Assembly: GCA_016208805.1 (NCBI GenBank)
Contig: JACQXL010000142.1
Location: forward strand, 1 to 5,804
Origin: Planctomycetota bacterium
Lineage (GTDB): Bacteria; Planctomycetota; MHYJ01; JACQXL01
DNA length: 5,804 nucleotides
Direction of reading: 5' to 3'
Shown here in pieces: positions 1-5,498 of this stretch; position 1 is the stretch's first letter, and the number at the start of each line of letters is the position of its first letter. Position numbers and translations under genes: made by a program. The notes below the pieces were generated by a model, which saw only the letters and a list, made by a program, of their open reading frames with translations, had not been told where the DNA came from and ran no database searches.

Positions 1-1
1 G

Positions 2-94
2 ATGGATTCGCAGTCTATCGCCCATTTGTTGATACTGGTCTTGATTGTGGTTGGTAATATCGCCTATTTTGTTGCCCGTAAGAAGAAAACGTAG
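2..94 (+). CDS. C-terminal end of a family X membrane protein (X1), 5' end outside the window
   Basis: Only the last 30 codons are present, ending in TAG at 92-94. They encode a hydrophobic segment (LLILVLIVVGNIAYF) followed by a basic tail, RKKKT. This matches the end of the complete protein at 2784-3608, where the same layout reads Q-x-V-V-H-A-L, a hydrophobic run, GNIIYF and then NRQKT. The spacing from the Q to the GNI motif is identical in both. X1 is therefore a paralogue of X2, and the visible part is its C-terminal membrane anchor. The ATG at position 2 is an internal codon, not the start, because the alignment continues upstream in X2. The next gene starts two bases after this stop, so the two are probably co-transcribed and translationally coupled. 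The function is unknown. Confidence 0.75.
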   Translation: MDSQSIAHLLILVLIVVGNIAYFVARKKKT

Positions 95-96
95 TT

Positions 97-699
97 ATGT
101 CATCAGATATTTTTGTTTGGATAGCGGCCTTTCTAACGATTGCGATATATTCGTTCCTTTATAAGGATAATCCACTCTATAAAGCGGCCGAACATCTTTT
201 CGTCGGGGTTTCTGTGGGGTATTCTATTGTGATACTTTATTTCAATGTGGTTTCCCCGCGGTTACTGGTGCCTCTTTTCCAGGAGGGGGACTGGGTCTTG
301 ATTTTCCCTGCGCTGATAGGCCTCTTGATGGTTTCGCGGTTCTTCCCTAAATATGACTGGCTCAGCCGGATTACCATTGCCTTTGTATTGGGAATTTCTA
401 CCGGCATTAATCTGCCGTTGATTATTCAGGCGAGTTTATTGAAACAGTTGCAGGGCACCATGCTGGCGATGACTAATTTAAACGATATTCTAATAGTTGT
501 TGGCGTCTTTTGCGTTATGATTTATTTCTACTTTTCATCCGAGCACAAGGGTATCGTTAATTCAGTAAGCAAGATAGGAATTCTTTTCATAATGGTGGGT
601 TTTGGAGCATCGTTCGGCTATACGGTAATGGCGCGTATCTCGCTGTTAATCGGCCGGCTGGAATTCCTGTTCCATGACTGGATACACCTAATCAAGTAA
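97..699 (+). CDS. Polytopic membrane protein of unknown function, family Y (Y1)
   Basis: This is a 200-residue integral membrane protein that I cannot assign to a named family. About six hydrophobic segments are visible, near residues 5-21, 33-52, 66-82, 92-111, 129-147 and 158-185. Motifs shared with the paralogue Y2 are IYSFLYKDNPL (17-27), FNVV near 49, RFFPKYDWLSR (81-91), SSEHKGI (147-153), and a long block with FGASFGYTVMAR (169-180) followed by IGR. The concentration of charged conserved residues in the loops (KD after segment 1, RF-PK-WLSR, EHKG, MAR) suggests functional cytoplasmic loops rather than a passive anchor. ATG 97 lies 2 nt after the X1 stop. A purine-rich AAGAAG stretch just upstream is the only Shine-Dalgarno candidate. 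Compared with Y2 it lacks an insert after segment 2 and the C-terminal seventh segment. The family could be a transporter-like or scaffold subunit; the sequence does not decide. Confidence 0.8.
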   Translation: MSSDIFVWIAAFLTIAIYSFLYKDNPLYKAAEHLFVGVSVGYSIVILYFNVVSPRLLVPLFQEGDWVLIFPALIGLLMVSRFFPKYDWLSRITIAFVLGISTGINLPLIIQASLLKQLQGTMLAMTNLNDILIVVGVFCVMIYFYFSSEHKGIVNSVSKIGILFIMVGFGASFGYTVMARISLLIGRLEFLFHDWIHLIK

Positions 700-741
700 T
701 GCTTGACAGGGTATATATTATTAGTTAGGTTCTGGCAATTA

Positions 742-1959
742 ATGATGAGTTATAAATTATCGGTTATCTTAACTGCGTTAATAATCATCCTTTTTTTACC
801 TGCACTGGCCCATGCCCAACTAACGCCGCCCCAGGAATTCCGGGCTTTTGATACGCCTAACGATGACGGCAAAAGTCTGTCGCTGACATGGAAGGTATCG
901 CTGGAAAACGACAGGGAAGGCGTATATTATGTCATCTCGGCGGCCGCCTCGGCTGACGGCCCCTGGTATCAGATAGACAAAACTCTTTCTACCATCGGAT
1001 ACAAATCGGATTTCCCGCAATATTTCGGCTTCGGTGATGATAATAAATTATGGCATTTCTACGAAGCATCCAAGATTCCAGATGTCATGGACCCCATCAC
1101 AAGCACTGCATATTTCAGACTGGCCGTTACGGATGGCACAAAAACGGTAGAGTTTCCCAATATGGTCTCCTTTGCCCCGCAGGGCAACTGGTTTGATAAA
1201 TCAAAGATAAATATCCTTATTTTCGTTATTATATTTTCTTCCTTGATACTATTCTTTATCAGTCTGGCCAGGCGGAATCCGAATCTGTTTATCAGACATA
1301 TTCCCGGCCTTGATGCTATAGAAGAAACGATTGGCCGGGCAACCGAGATGGGCCGACCGATTCTTTATCTAAACGGGCTTCTTGATATGTCATCACTTTC
1401 CACCATTGCTTCTACCAGTATTTTAGGTAAGGTAGCCCGTAAAGTTGCCAACTATGACTCCCAGATAAAGGTTCCCTGCTATGACCCGATTGTGATGTCG
1501 GTCTGCCAGGAAGTAGTTAAAGAGGCATACGCCGAGGCCGGCCGGCCGGATGCCTTCAAGCAGGATAATATCTTCTTTATCACCAATGACCAGTTTGCCT
1601 ATGCCGCGGCGGTGGACGGTTTGATTGTCCGACATAAGCCGGCGGCAAATCTTTATATGGGCTATTATTATGCCGAATCACTGCTGATTGCCGAAACCGG
1701 CGCGGCCACCGGCGCGATGCAGATTGCCGGCACGGACTCCATCACCCAACTGCCGTTCTTTATCACCACCTGTGATTATACCCTGATGGGCGAGGAATTG
1801 TATGCGGCCTCGGCTTACCTTTCCCGCGAGCCGCTCCAACTGGGCTCGCTTAAAGGGCAGGATATCAGCAAGGCGTTTATTATTTTCGTTTTAATAATAG
1901 GCACTATCGTAAGTACGGCCGAAAGCCTTTTCTTTATACATCTGTTTAAGACTTTTTAG
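742..1959 (+). CDS. Secreted-N-terminus membrane protein: signal peptide, FnIII-like domain, membrane segment, conserved soluble domain (Z)
   Basis: This protein has about 405 residues. I choose ATG 742 (ATG 745 is equally possible) because it gives a textbook signal peptide: MSYK, a hydrophobic core, then ALAHA before Q near residue 25. A TTG at 703 would add 13 residues ahead of the signal and no good Shine-Dalgarno supports it. Residues about 28-145 look like a fibronectin-III-type beta domain (LSLTWKVS, GVYYVISAAAS, WYQIDKT, YFRLAVTDG). A membrane segment follows at about 156-175, with a basic ARRNPNLFIR stop-transfer on the inner side. Residues about 190-375 form a conserved soluble domain beginning AIEETIGRATEMGRPILYL, which from memory resembles the Pfam family of unknown function DUF6754. 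A last hydrophobic segment lies at about 377-400. The predicted topology puts FnIII outside and the conserved domain in the cytoplasm. The gene follows Y1 and precedes W in an apparent operon. The function is unknown. Confidence 0.8.
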   Translation: MMSYKLSVILTALIIILFLPALAHAQLTPPQEFRAFDTPNDDGKSLSLTWKVSLENDREGVYYVISAAASADGPWYQIDKTLSTIGYKSDFPQYFGFGDDNKLWHFYEASKIPDVMDPITSTAYFRLAVTDGTKTVEFPNMVSFAPQGNWFDKSKINILIFVIIFSSLILFFISLARRNPNLFIRHIPGLDAIEETIGRATEMGRPILYLNGLLDMSSLSTIASTSILGKVARKVANYDSQIKVPCYDPIVMSVCQEVVKEAYAEAGRPDAFKQDNIFFITNDQFAYAAAVDGLIVRHKPAANLYMGYYYAESLLIAETGAATGAMQIAGTDSITQLPFFITTCDYTLMGEELYAASAYLSREPLQLGSLKGQDISKAFIIFVLIIGTIVSTAESLFFIHLFKTF

Positions 1960-2042
1960 AGCCAGTTTGACCCAGCACCCACCCCGCACCTACTTTTGGG
2001 CCAAAGTGGGTGCTGGGTAGGTGCTGGGGAATTACTGGCTCT
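1958..2042. repeat. 85-nt imperfect palindrome between Z and W (long hairpin, possible MITE-like element)
   Basis: The segment is close to its own reverse complement over its whole length. AGAGCCAGT (1958-1966) pairs perfectly with ACTGGCTCT (2034-2042). After a 4-nt internal loop, CCCAGCACC (1971-1979) pairs with GGTGCTGGG (2020-2028). Next, ACCC (1981-1984) pairs with GGGT (2015-2018), and GCACCTAC (1986-1993) pairs with 2006-2013 through one G-T wobble. A few further pairs lie around the TTTTGGGCCAAA apex. About 30 base pairs form in total. Each arm holds two degenerate copies of a CCCAGCACCYA-like unit. It begins inside the stop codon of Z and fills most of the only sizeable gap in the operon. 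TTA flanks both sides if the element is taken as 1959-2041, which could be a 3-bp target duplication. No T-run follows on either strand, so it is not a canonical intrinsic terminator. It could act as a transcript-processing or stabilising stem-loop. Confidence 0.8.
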
Positions 2043-2045
2043 TAT

Positions 2046-2059
2046 CCCGATTAATCGGG
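2046..2059. repeat. Perfect 14-bp palindrome upstream of W
   Basis: CCCGATTAATCGGG is identical to its reverse complement and ends 8 nt before the W start codon. Its flanks (AT before, GTT after) match those of the palindrome inside fabD at 5659-5676, so it is probably a member of the same short-repeat family. The GGGG at 2057-2060 is also the best Shine-Dalgarno-like element for W, so a folded stem could mask the ribosome site. An operator for a dimeric regulator is an alternative reading. Confidence 0.6.
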
Positions 2060-2067
2060 GTTAATAT

Positions 2068-2781
2068 ATGATTAAACGGCAGATACCACTGATGATTGCC
2101 TTTGTGATGGGCATCCTGTTTATTATCCAGTTCTTCGTGCCGCATCAATTGTCGCAGGATTTGCTCACCGGTGTGAACAAGTGGTTGATGATTATCGGAG
2201 GTATTTCTCTGCTGTTAGGAATCAACAGTTTGGTGCATTTTCATTATGTCCAAATAAAACGAGAAACCCCCGGCTGGGGATTTAGTCTGGTGATGTTCTT
2301 ATGTTTTGGACTGGCGCTGGTGGCCGGATTCCTGCCCTCAATCGTGATGTGGTTTGTTGAACCGGCCAAAGCGGGCGCCGAGCCGGTCAAATGGCTCAGT
2401 TTCATACCGTTGATACCCCCGTTTGAGCCCGGTTCTACATTATTCTGGATTTTCCGTAACGGTATTTCACCGTTTATGGCCACGATGTTTTCTATGATTG
2501 GATTCTTCATTGCCTCGGCCGCCTTTCGGGCCTTCCGGGCGCGCTCACTTGAAGCAACCTTACTCCTGATCGCCGCCGTGATTATTATGCTCGGCCAGAC
2601 GCCCATCGGCCAGATGCTCTGGCAGGGCATTCCAGATATTATGGTCTGGATTTTCTCAGTGCCCAATACCGCGGCCAAACGAGCTATCTGGTTCGGCATT
2701 ACAATGGGGACGATTGCCTTCTCATTACGGATTATTTTCGGTATTGAACGTGCCTATCTGGGTGGAACTGACCAGAAATAA
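2068..2781 (+). CDS. Multi-pass membrane protein of unknown function (W)
   Basis: This is a 237-residue, strongly hydrophobic protein with about six membrane segments, near residues 7-25, 38-57, 72-96, 132-155, 163-185 and 205-226. The third and fourth are separated by a proline-rich loop (residues 97-131, with FIPLIPPFEPGST). Short basic loops (HYVQIKR at 59-65, FRAFRAR at 153-159) fit the positive-inside rule and place those loops in the cytoplasm. I recognise no family and see no catalytic or transport signature. ATG 2068 is the first in frame. A GGGG at 2057-2060 may serve for ribosome binding. Its stop is followed after 2 nt by X2, so W, X2 and Y2 form a compact translational unit. Its context suggests a membrane subunit acting with the X, Y and Z proteins. 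A first copy paired with X1 may lie upstream of the window. Confidence 0.75.
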   Translation: MIKRQIPLMIAFVMGILFIIQFFVPHQLSQDLLTGVNKWLMIIGGISLLLGINSLVHFHYVQIKRETPGWGFSLVMFLCFGLALVAGFLPSIVMWFVEPAKAGAEPVKWLSFIPLIPPFEPGSTLFWIFRNGISPFMATMFSMIGFFIASAAFRAFRARSLEATLLLIAAVIIMLGQTPIGQMLWQGIPDIMVWIFSVPNTAAKRAIWFGITMGTIAFSLRIIFGIERAYLGGTDQK

Positions 2782-2783
2782 AT

Positions 2784-3608
2784 ATGACCAAAGAACAAAG
2801 ATTTACGGTTACCCGCTGGATAATATTCGGGCTGGTGGCGCTGGCTTTGATTATCCCGATTGTTTATAATAAGTATATCAAACTGCCGGATACATCATCG
2901 CGGGTGGTAAAAAATATCTATGACCATATAGAATCTCTGCCCGAAGGTTCGTCTATAATAATGTCCATTGATTTTGACCCGTCATCCGATGAGGAATTAA
3001 GACCGATGGTTATGGCCCTGTTATGGCATGCCTTTAAGAAGAATCTCAGGGTTATCGGGATGACCATCTGGGATGCCGCGGCTGGAGGAACGCTCATTGA
3101 TATTTTTACGACAGTCGCCAAAGAGGCAAAGAAACAGGATGGGGTTGACTATGCGATAATGCCTTTCAAGCCGGGCAGTAGCGCCATTATCCTGATGTTA
3201 AGCCAGGATATCTTCGCGGCCTACCCGCAGGATTATAAAAAGGCCGAAACCCGGGATATGCCGGTATTCAAGGGTGTAAAAAGCATCAGAGATATGAAAT
3301 TTGCGATGTGCGTCTCGGCCGGCCAGGCCGTTGATATCTGGATTGTTTACGGTAAGGAAAAAGGCAAGATGCCTCTGGGCGCCGGTTGCACCGGCGTGAT
3401 GGCCACTGACTATTACCCGTATCTACAGTCAAAACAGTTGCTTGGGCTGATGGGCGGACTGGGCGCCGCGGCTCAATATGAGGTCTTAATAGATAAAAGA
3501 GGCACGGCCACTGATAGCATGAAACCTCAAACCGTGGTTCATGCTTTAATTATTGTTCTGATAATTATTGGCAATATTATCTATTTCATTAATCGCCAGA
3601 AAACTTAA
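2784..3608 (+). CDS. Bitopic membrane-anchored protein of unknown function, family X (X2)
   Basis: This is a 274-residue protein with one hydrophobic segment at each end (residues 12-29 and 251-268) and a soluble domain of about 210 residues between. The soluble part has alternating strand and helix character. A strand GSSIIMSIDFDP (55-66) leads into a helix, and NLRVIGMTIWD (87-97) is followed by a glycine-rich turn AAAGGT (98-103). Residues 172-204 carry FAMCVSAG and LGAGCTG, each with a cysteine in a small-residue context, and GLMGGLGAAA follows at 221-230. The fold may be Rossmann-like, but no nucleotide-binding motif is clear. The region around 196-230 resembles the corresponding part of Z. 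Charges around segment 1 are balanced, so the side of the membrane on which the domain lies is not settled. It starts 2 nt after W and ends 1 nt before Y2. The 5'-truncated X1 at the window start is a paralogue. The function is unknown. Confidence 0.78.
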   Translation: MTKEQRFTVTRWIIFGLVALALIIPIVYNKYIKLPDTSSRVVKNIYDHIESLPEGSSIIMSIDFDPSSDEELRPMVMALLWHAFKKNLRVIGMTIWDAAAGGTLIDIFTTVAKEAKKQDGVDYAIMPFKPGSSAIILMLSQDIFAAYPQDYKKAETRDMPVFKGVKSIRDMKFAMCVSAGQAVDIWIVYGKEKGKMPLGAGCTGVMATDYYPYLQSKQLLGLMGGLGAAAQYEVLIDKRGTATDSMKPQTVVHALIIVLIIIGNIIYFINRQKT

Positions 3609-3609
3609 T

Positions 3610-4392
3610 ATGACAGTTACTCCAATGCAGATTCTTGAAGCCTGGCTGGCCGTCGGCTTTACCCTGATGATATACAGTTTCCTCTATAAGGATAACCCAC
3701 TGTTTAAACTGGGCGAGTATATGTATGTCGGGCTGACCGCCGGTTGGGGCGTATGTTCGGCCTGGTTTAATGTCGTCTGGCCGGATTTGATTGAACCGCT
3801 GTCACGTGTTTTCAAGTCTTATTTAGGGGCCACGTTGGATAAGCCATTGTCACACAATGAAAACCTGTTATTACTAATACCTTTAATACTGGGTATCCTG
3901 ATGCTTACCAGGTTTTCACCAAAACTTGGCTGGCTCTCTCGTTATACCTTTGCCTTTATTCTTGGCACGGCTTCAGGTATCGCTATCCCGTTAACGGTTT
4001 CGGCAAACCTGTTCAAGCAGATGGAGCCAACCTTGAAACCTCTTTTTGGTAAGGATATCTCCGCTTGGATGACGGTTAATACACTATTAATTTTGATAGG
4101 TGTGGTTTCAGTCCTGATATATTTTTTCTTCTCTTTAGAGCATAAAGGCATTATTAAGAAAGTTGCCCGAATCGGGATATTCTATATGATGGTTTCTTTC
4201 GGCGCGGCGTTCGGCTATACCGTGATGGCCCGTGAATCGCTGGCCATCGGCCGGATGACCAAACTGGTTAAATGGGCCGGTCAAGATTATTACTATGCTT
4301 CCATAATCCTTCTCGTTGTTATTGCCGGGTTAATTGCACTCCTTGAGATGCTCTCAAAGAAATCCAAGCCGGCAGATGATTCTACCGGGTGA
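3610..4392 (+). CDS. Polytopic membrane protein of unknown function, family Y (Y2)
   Basis: This 260-residue paralogue of Y1 shares IYSFLYKDNPLFK (21-33), FNVVWP (53-58), RFSPKLGWLSR (101-111), SLEHKGI (175-181), FGAAFGYTVMAR (197-208) and IGR. About seven membrane segments are visible, near 10-26, 36-54, 86-101, 113-131, 157-175, 188-205 and 229-246. Differences from Y1 are an extra hydrophilic insert of roughly 18 residues around 66-86 and a C-terminal extension. The extension carries the seventh segment and a charged tail, KKSKPADDSTG. I choose ATG 3610, one base after the X2 stop, because alignment with Y1 begins there. An in-frame ATG at 3568 would only add residues overlapping the X2 membrane segment. 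The X-Y order and spacing repeat that at 1-699, so X and Y probably form an obligate pair. The function is unknown. Confidence 0.8.
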   Translation: MTVTPMQILEAWLAVGFTLMIYSFLYKDNPLFKLGEYMYVGLTAGWGVCSAWFNVVWPDLIEPLSRVFKSYLGATLDKPLSHNENLLLLIPLILGILMLTRFSPKLGWLSRYTFAFILGTASGIAIPLTVSANLFKQMEPTLKPLFGKDISAWMTVNTLLILIGVVSVLIYFFFSLEHKGIIKKVARIGIFYMMVSFGAAFGYTVMARESLAIGRMTKLVKWAGQDYYYASIILLVVIAGLIALLEMLSKKSKPADDSTG

Positions 4393-4444
4393 CATTAATC
4401 AAACCGGACACCATAGTGCTTATATTTCTGGTTGGTGATTTATC

Positions 4445-4472
4445 TTGACTTTCGTCCATCCCCGGTTAATAT
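4445..4472 (+). promoter_or_regulatory. Candidate sigma-70-type promoter for the TPR-fabD unit
   Basis: TTGACT (4445-4450) matches the -35 consensus at five of six positions. It is followed after 16 nt by TAATAT (4467-4472), which matches TATAAT at four of six. It lies in the 155-nt gap between Y2 and the TPR gene, where a new transcript would be expected to begin. Transcription would start near 4479, at the head of the short signal-peptide-like frame. I see no convincing terminator after Y2, so read-through is also possible. Confidence 0.4.
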
Positions 4473-4473
4473 T

Positions 4474-4497
4474 AATTATGATAATTATGATAATGAT
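4474..4497 (+). repeat. AT-rich short tandem repeat (AATTATGAT)
   Basis: Two exact copies of the 9-mer AATTATGAT (4474-4482 and 4483-4491) are followed by a shortened AATGAT. Because the unit is a multiple of three, each copy contributes an in-frame ATG (4478, 4487, 4493) to the short signal-like reading frame. The number of candidate start codons could therefore vary between strains by slippage. Confidence 0.5.
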
Positions 4498-4546
4498 AAA
4501 AATCCCGGCTATCGGCCTATCACTATGCCTTTTAGCAACAGAATAA
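4493..4546 (+). CDS. Short frame encoding a signal-peptide-like sequence, possible detached N-terminus or leader peptide of the TPR gene
   Basis: MIKIPAIGLSLCLLATE followed by TAA has the shape of a bacterial export signal: a basic start, a hydrophobic core, then a small-residue end. In-frame ATGs at 4487 and 4478 could lengthen it to 22 residues. Its stop lies one base before the ATG of the TPR gene, in a different reading frame. One reading is a short leader peptide that couples translation to the next gene. Another is that this was once the signal peptide of the TPR protein, now separated by a frameshift or small deletion or by a sequence error. No clear Shine-Dalgarno precedes it. At this length a chance frame cannot be excluded. 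Confidence 0.3.
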   Translation: MIKIPAIGLSLCLLATE

Positions 4547-4547
4547 G

Positions 4548-5498
4548 ATGACAGAGGCATCCGATAAATTCCGCAAAGCCGTTTCGTATAAGCCCGATTT
4601 CCCGGAGGCGTTATTTAAGTTAGGCGAATGTGCGGAAAAACTAAAGGATACCGCCGGTGCCATCAGGAATTACCGCCGGTGTGTGCGATACCTGGAATCA
4701 ATATCGGAACTCAGCCCCGAGGGGGAAAATATACTGGCCCTATCACGCCAGACGCTTGAAAAGATTGATATCAGAGCCAGACAACTTCGGGATATAAAGA
4801 AGAAATATATCTCTGCCCTGCTGGCATTGGCGAACGAATATCTTACCAGGAAATACCATAAGTTTGCGCAAAGTACATATCGGCGTATACTTTCTATTGA
4901 CCCGGGCAATAAGATAGCATTAGATTCTACCACAGGTAATCCATTGCCGGAAGATAAATCAGTCAAACCCTTGCCTAAAACGAAACCTAAATCTGAAACA
5001 GTGGAGCGTCAGGTTTTTAACGGTGTTGACCGCACTGGCTGGAAAGTGGAATCAAATATCTGGCTGGACCTCTGGTCGGTCCGTAAACCTCATCTTATTT
5101 TTAACGGTGATAAGATAGCCAGCAAAGAACCGAGCATCATCCTGCTGGATAAACCACCGCCGGAAAACTATATCTTCTCAATGGAAGTCTTTATAGAGAA
5201 AAAGATATCTAATGTGCGTAATTATTCTATCGGCATCGTCTACGGTCAGGAACGTCAAACCTCAAACGAAAGGGAGGCGAGTTTGGTCGTACCCCGACAG
5301 GTTATTTGTCGGGTTCATAAGATTGGCGTCTGGGAAAAATTAAAATTCACAAAACAGGGCGCAAAATATGTATTGGAAAGCGCTGGCGTAACTGATAGAG
5401 GCAACTTAGAATTATTCTCTTACCCGCAAATCGGTATCTGGGCTCAAGGGTATGTCATCAGGTTTAGAAATATCGCTTTTAAGGAGTTAGACAAATGA
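4548..5498 (+). CDS. TPR protein with C-terminal DUF1080-like (LamG/3-keto-disaccharide hydrolase fold) domain
   Basis: This 316-residue protein has tetratricopeptide repeats in its N-terminal part. The B helix of a first repeat covers residues 2-17 (ASDKFRKAVSYKPDF). A full repeat runs from about 19 to 50 (EALFKLGECAEKLKDTAGAIRNYRRCV), and another from about 88 to 125 ends in YRRILSIDPGNKIALD. A charged, proline-rich linker covers 128-155. Residues about 156-316 look like the concanavalin-like DUF1080 domain common in Planctomycetota: VFNGVDRTGWKV near the start, YIFSMEVFIEKK and IGIVYG as core strands, W262 with KLKF, and the characteristic ending YVIRFRNIAFKEL. Whether it is catalytic or only carbohydrate- or protein-binding is not decided. 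The first repeat lacks its A helix and there is no signal peptide in frame. A stop codon 12 nt upstream (4533-4535) rules out a longer start. Residues 248-256 are encoded by a palindrome. The gene overlaps fabD by 4 nt. Confidence 0.75.
   Translation: MTEASDKFRKAVSYKPDFPEALFKLGECAEKLKDTAGAIRNYRRCVRYLESISELSPEGENILALSRQTLEKIDIRARQLRDIKKKYISALLALANEYLTRKYHKFAQSTYRRILSIDPGNKIALDSTTGNPLPEDKSVKPLPKTKPKSETVERQVFNGVDRTGWKVESNIWLDLWSVRKPHLIFNGDKIASKEPSIILLDKPPPENYIFSMEVFIEKKISNVRNYSIGIVYGQERQTSNEREASLVVPRQVICRVHKIGVWEKLKFTKQGAKYVLESAGVTDRGNLELFSYPQIGIWAQGYVIRFRNIAFKELDK
5293..5313. repeat. Short palindrome inside the TPR/DUF1080-like gene
   Basis: CCCGACA (5293-5299) and TGTCGGG (5307-5313) form a perfect 7-bp stem around a 7-nt loop, GGTTATT. 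It is read in frame as part of VVPRQVICRV (residues 247-256), in a loop-like place between two predicted strands. Its CCCG...CGGG ends resemble the palindromes at 2046 and 5659. Here the four-base run (CCCC) is on the left, as expected for the opposite orientation. Confidence 0.5.
5481..5486 (+). promoter_or_regulatory. Shine-Dalgarno for fabD
   Basis: AAGGAG lies 8 nt before the ATG at 5495, inside the end of the TPR gene. It is the strongest ribosome-binding site in the window. It fixes the fabD start at 5495 and so supports a real N-terminal extension rather than a start further downstream. Confidence 0.75.

Noticed and set aside
703..731. TTGACA at 703-708 as a -35 box for Z
   Set aside because: No good -10 lies at 16-18 nt (TAGGTT at best), and the site is within a tightly spaced operon.
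703..741. TTG start at 703 for Z, 3 nt after the Y1 stop
   Set aside because: It would put 13-14 residues before an otherwise perfect signal peptide starting at ATG 742 or 745. It remains possible because the spacing fits the operon.
1958..2043. The long Z-W hairpin as an intrinsic terminator
   Set aside because: No T-run follows the stem on either strand, and the stem is far longer and more interrupted than usual. Downstream genes belong to the same module.
2244..2699. Long open frame on the minus strand inside W, and shorter minus-strand frames inside Z, X2, Y2 and the TPR gene
   Set aside because: They lie wholly inside convincing plus-strand genes. Their translations lack domain or membrane logic, and they have no ribosome sites or operon context.
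3380..3396. Perfect 7-bp stem with a 3-nt loop (CGCCGGT/ACCGGCG) inside X2
   Set aside because: It lacks the CCCG...CGGG ends of the other palindromes. It encodes the GAGCTGV stretch, which looks like a core motif aligning with Z, so coincidence of G- and C-rich codons is likelier.
3568..3609. ATG 3568 as the start of Y2
   Set aside because: The added residues only mirror the X2 membrane segment in another frame. Homology to Y1 starts after ATG 3610, which sits 1 nt after the X2 stop.
4393..4444. Terminator after Y2
   Set aside because: Only a weak inverted match (AACCGG with CTGGTT, one mismatch) separated by about 20 nt is present, with no T-run.
4649..4681. 11-bp direct repeat TACCGCCGGTG at 4649-4659 and 4671-4681 in the TPR gene
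   Set aside because: The two copies are in different reading frames and encode ordinary TPR residues. There is no third copy or flanking structure.
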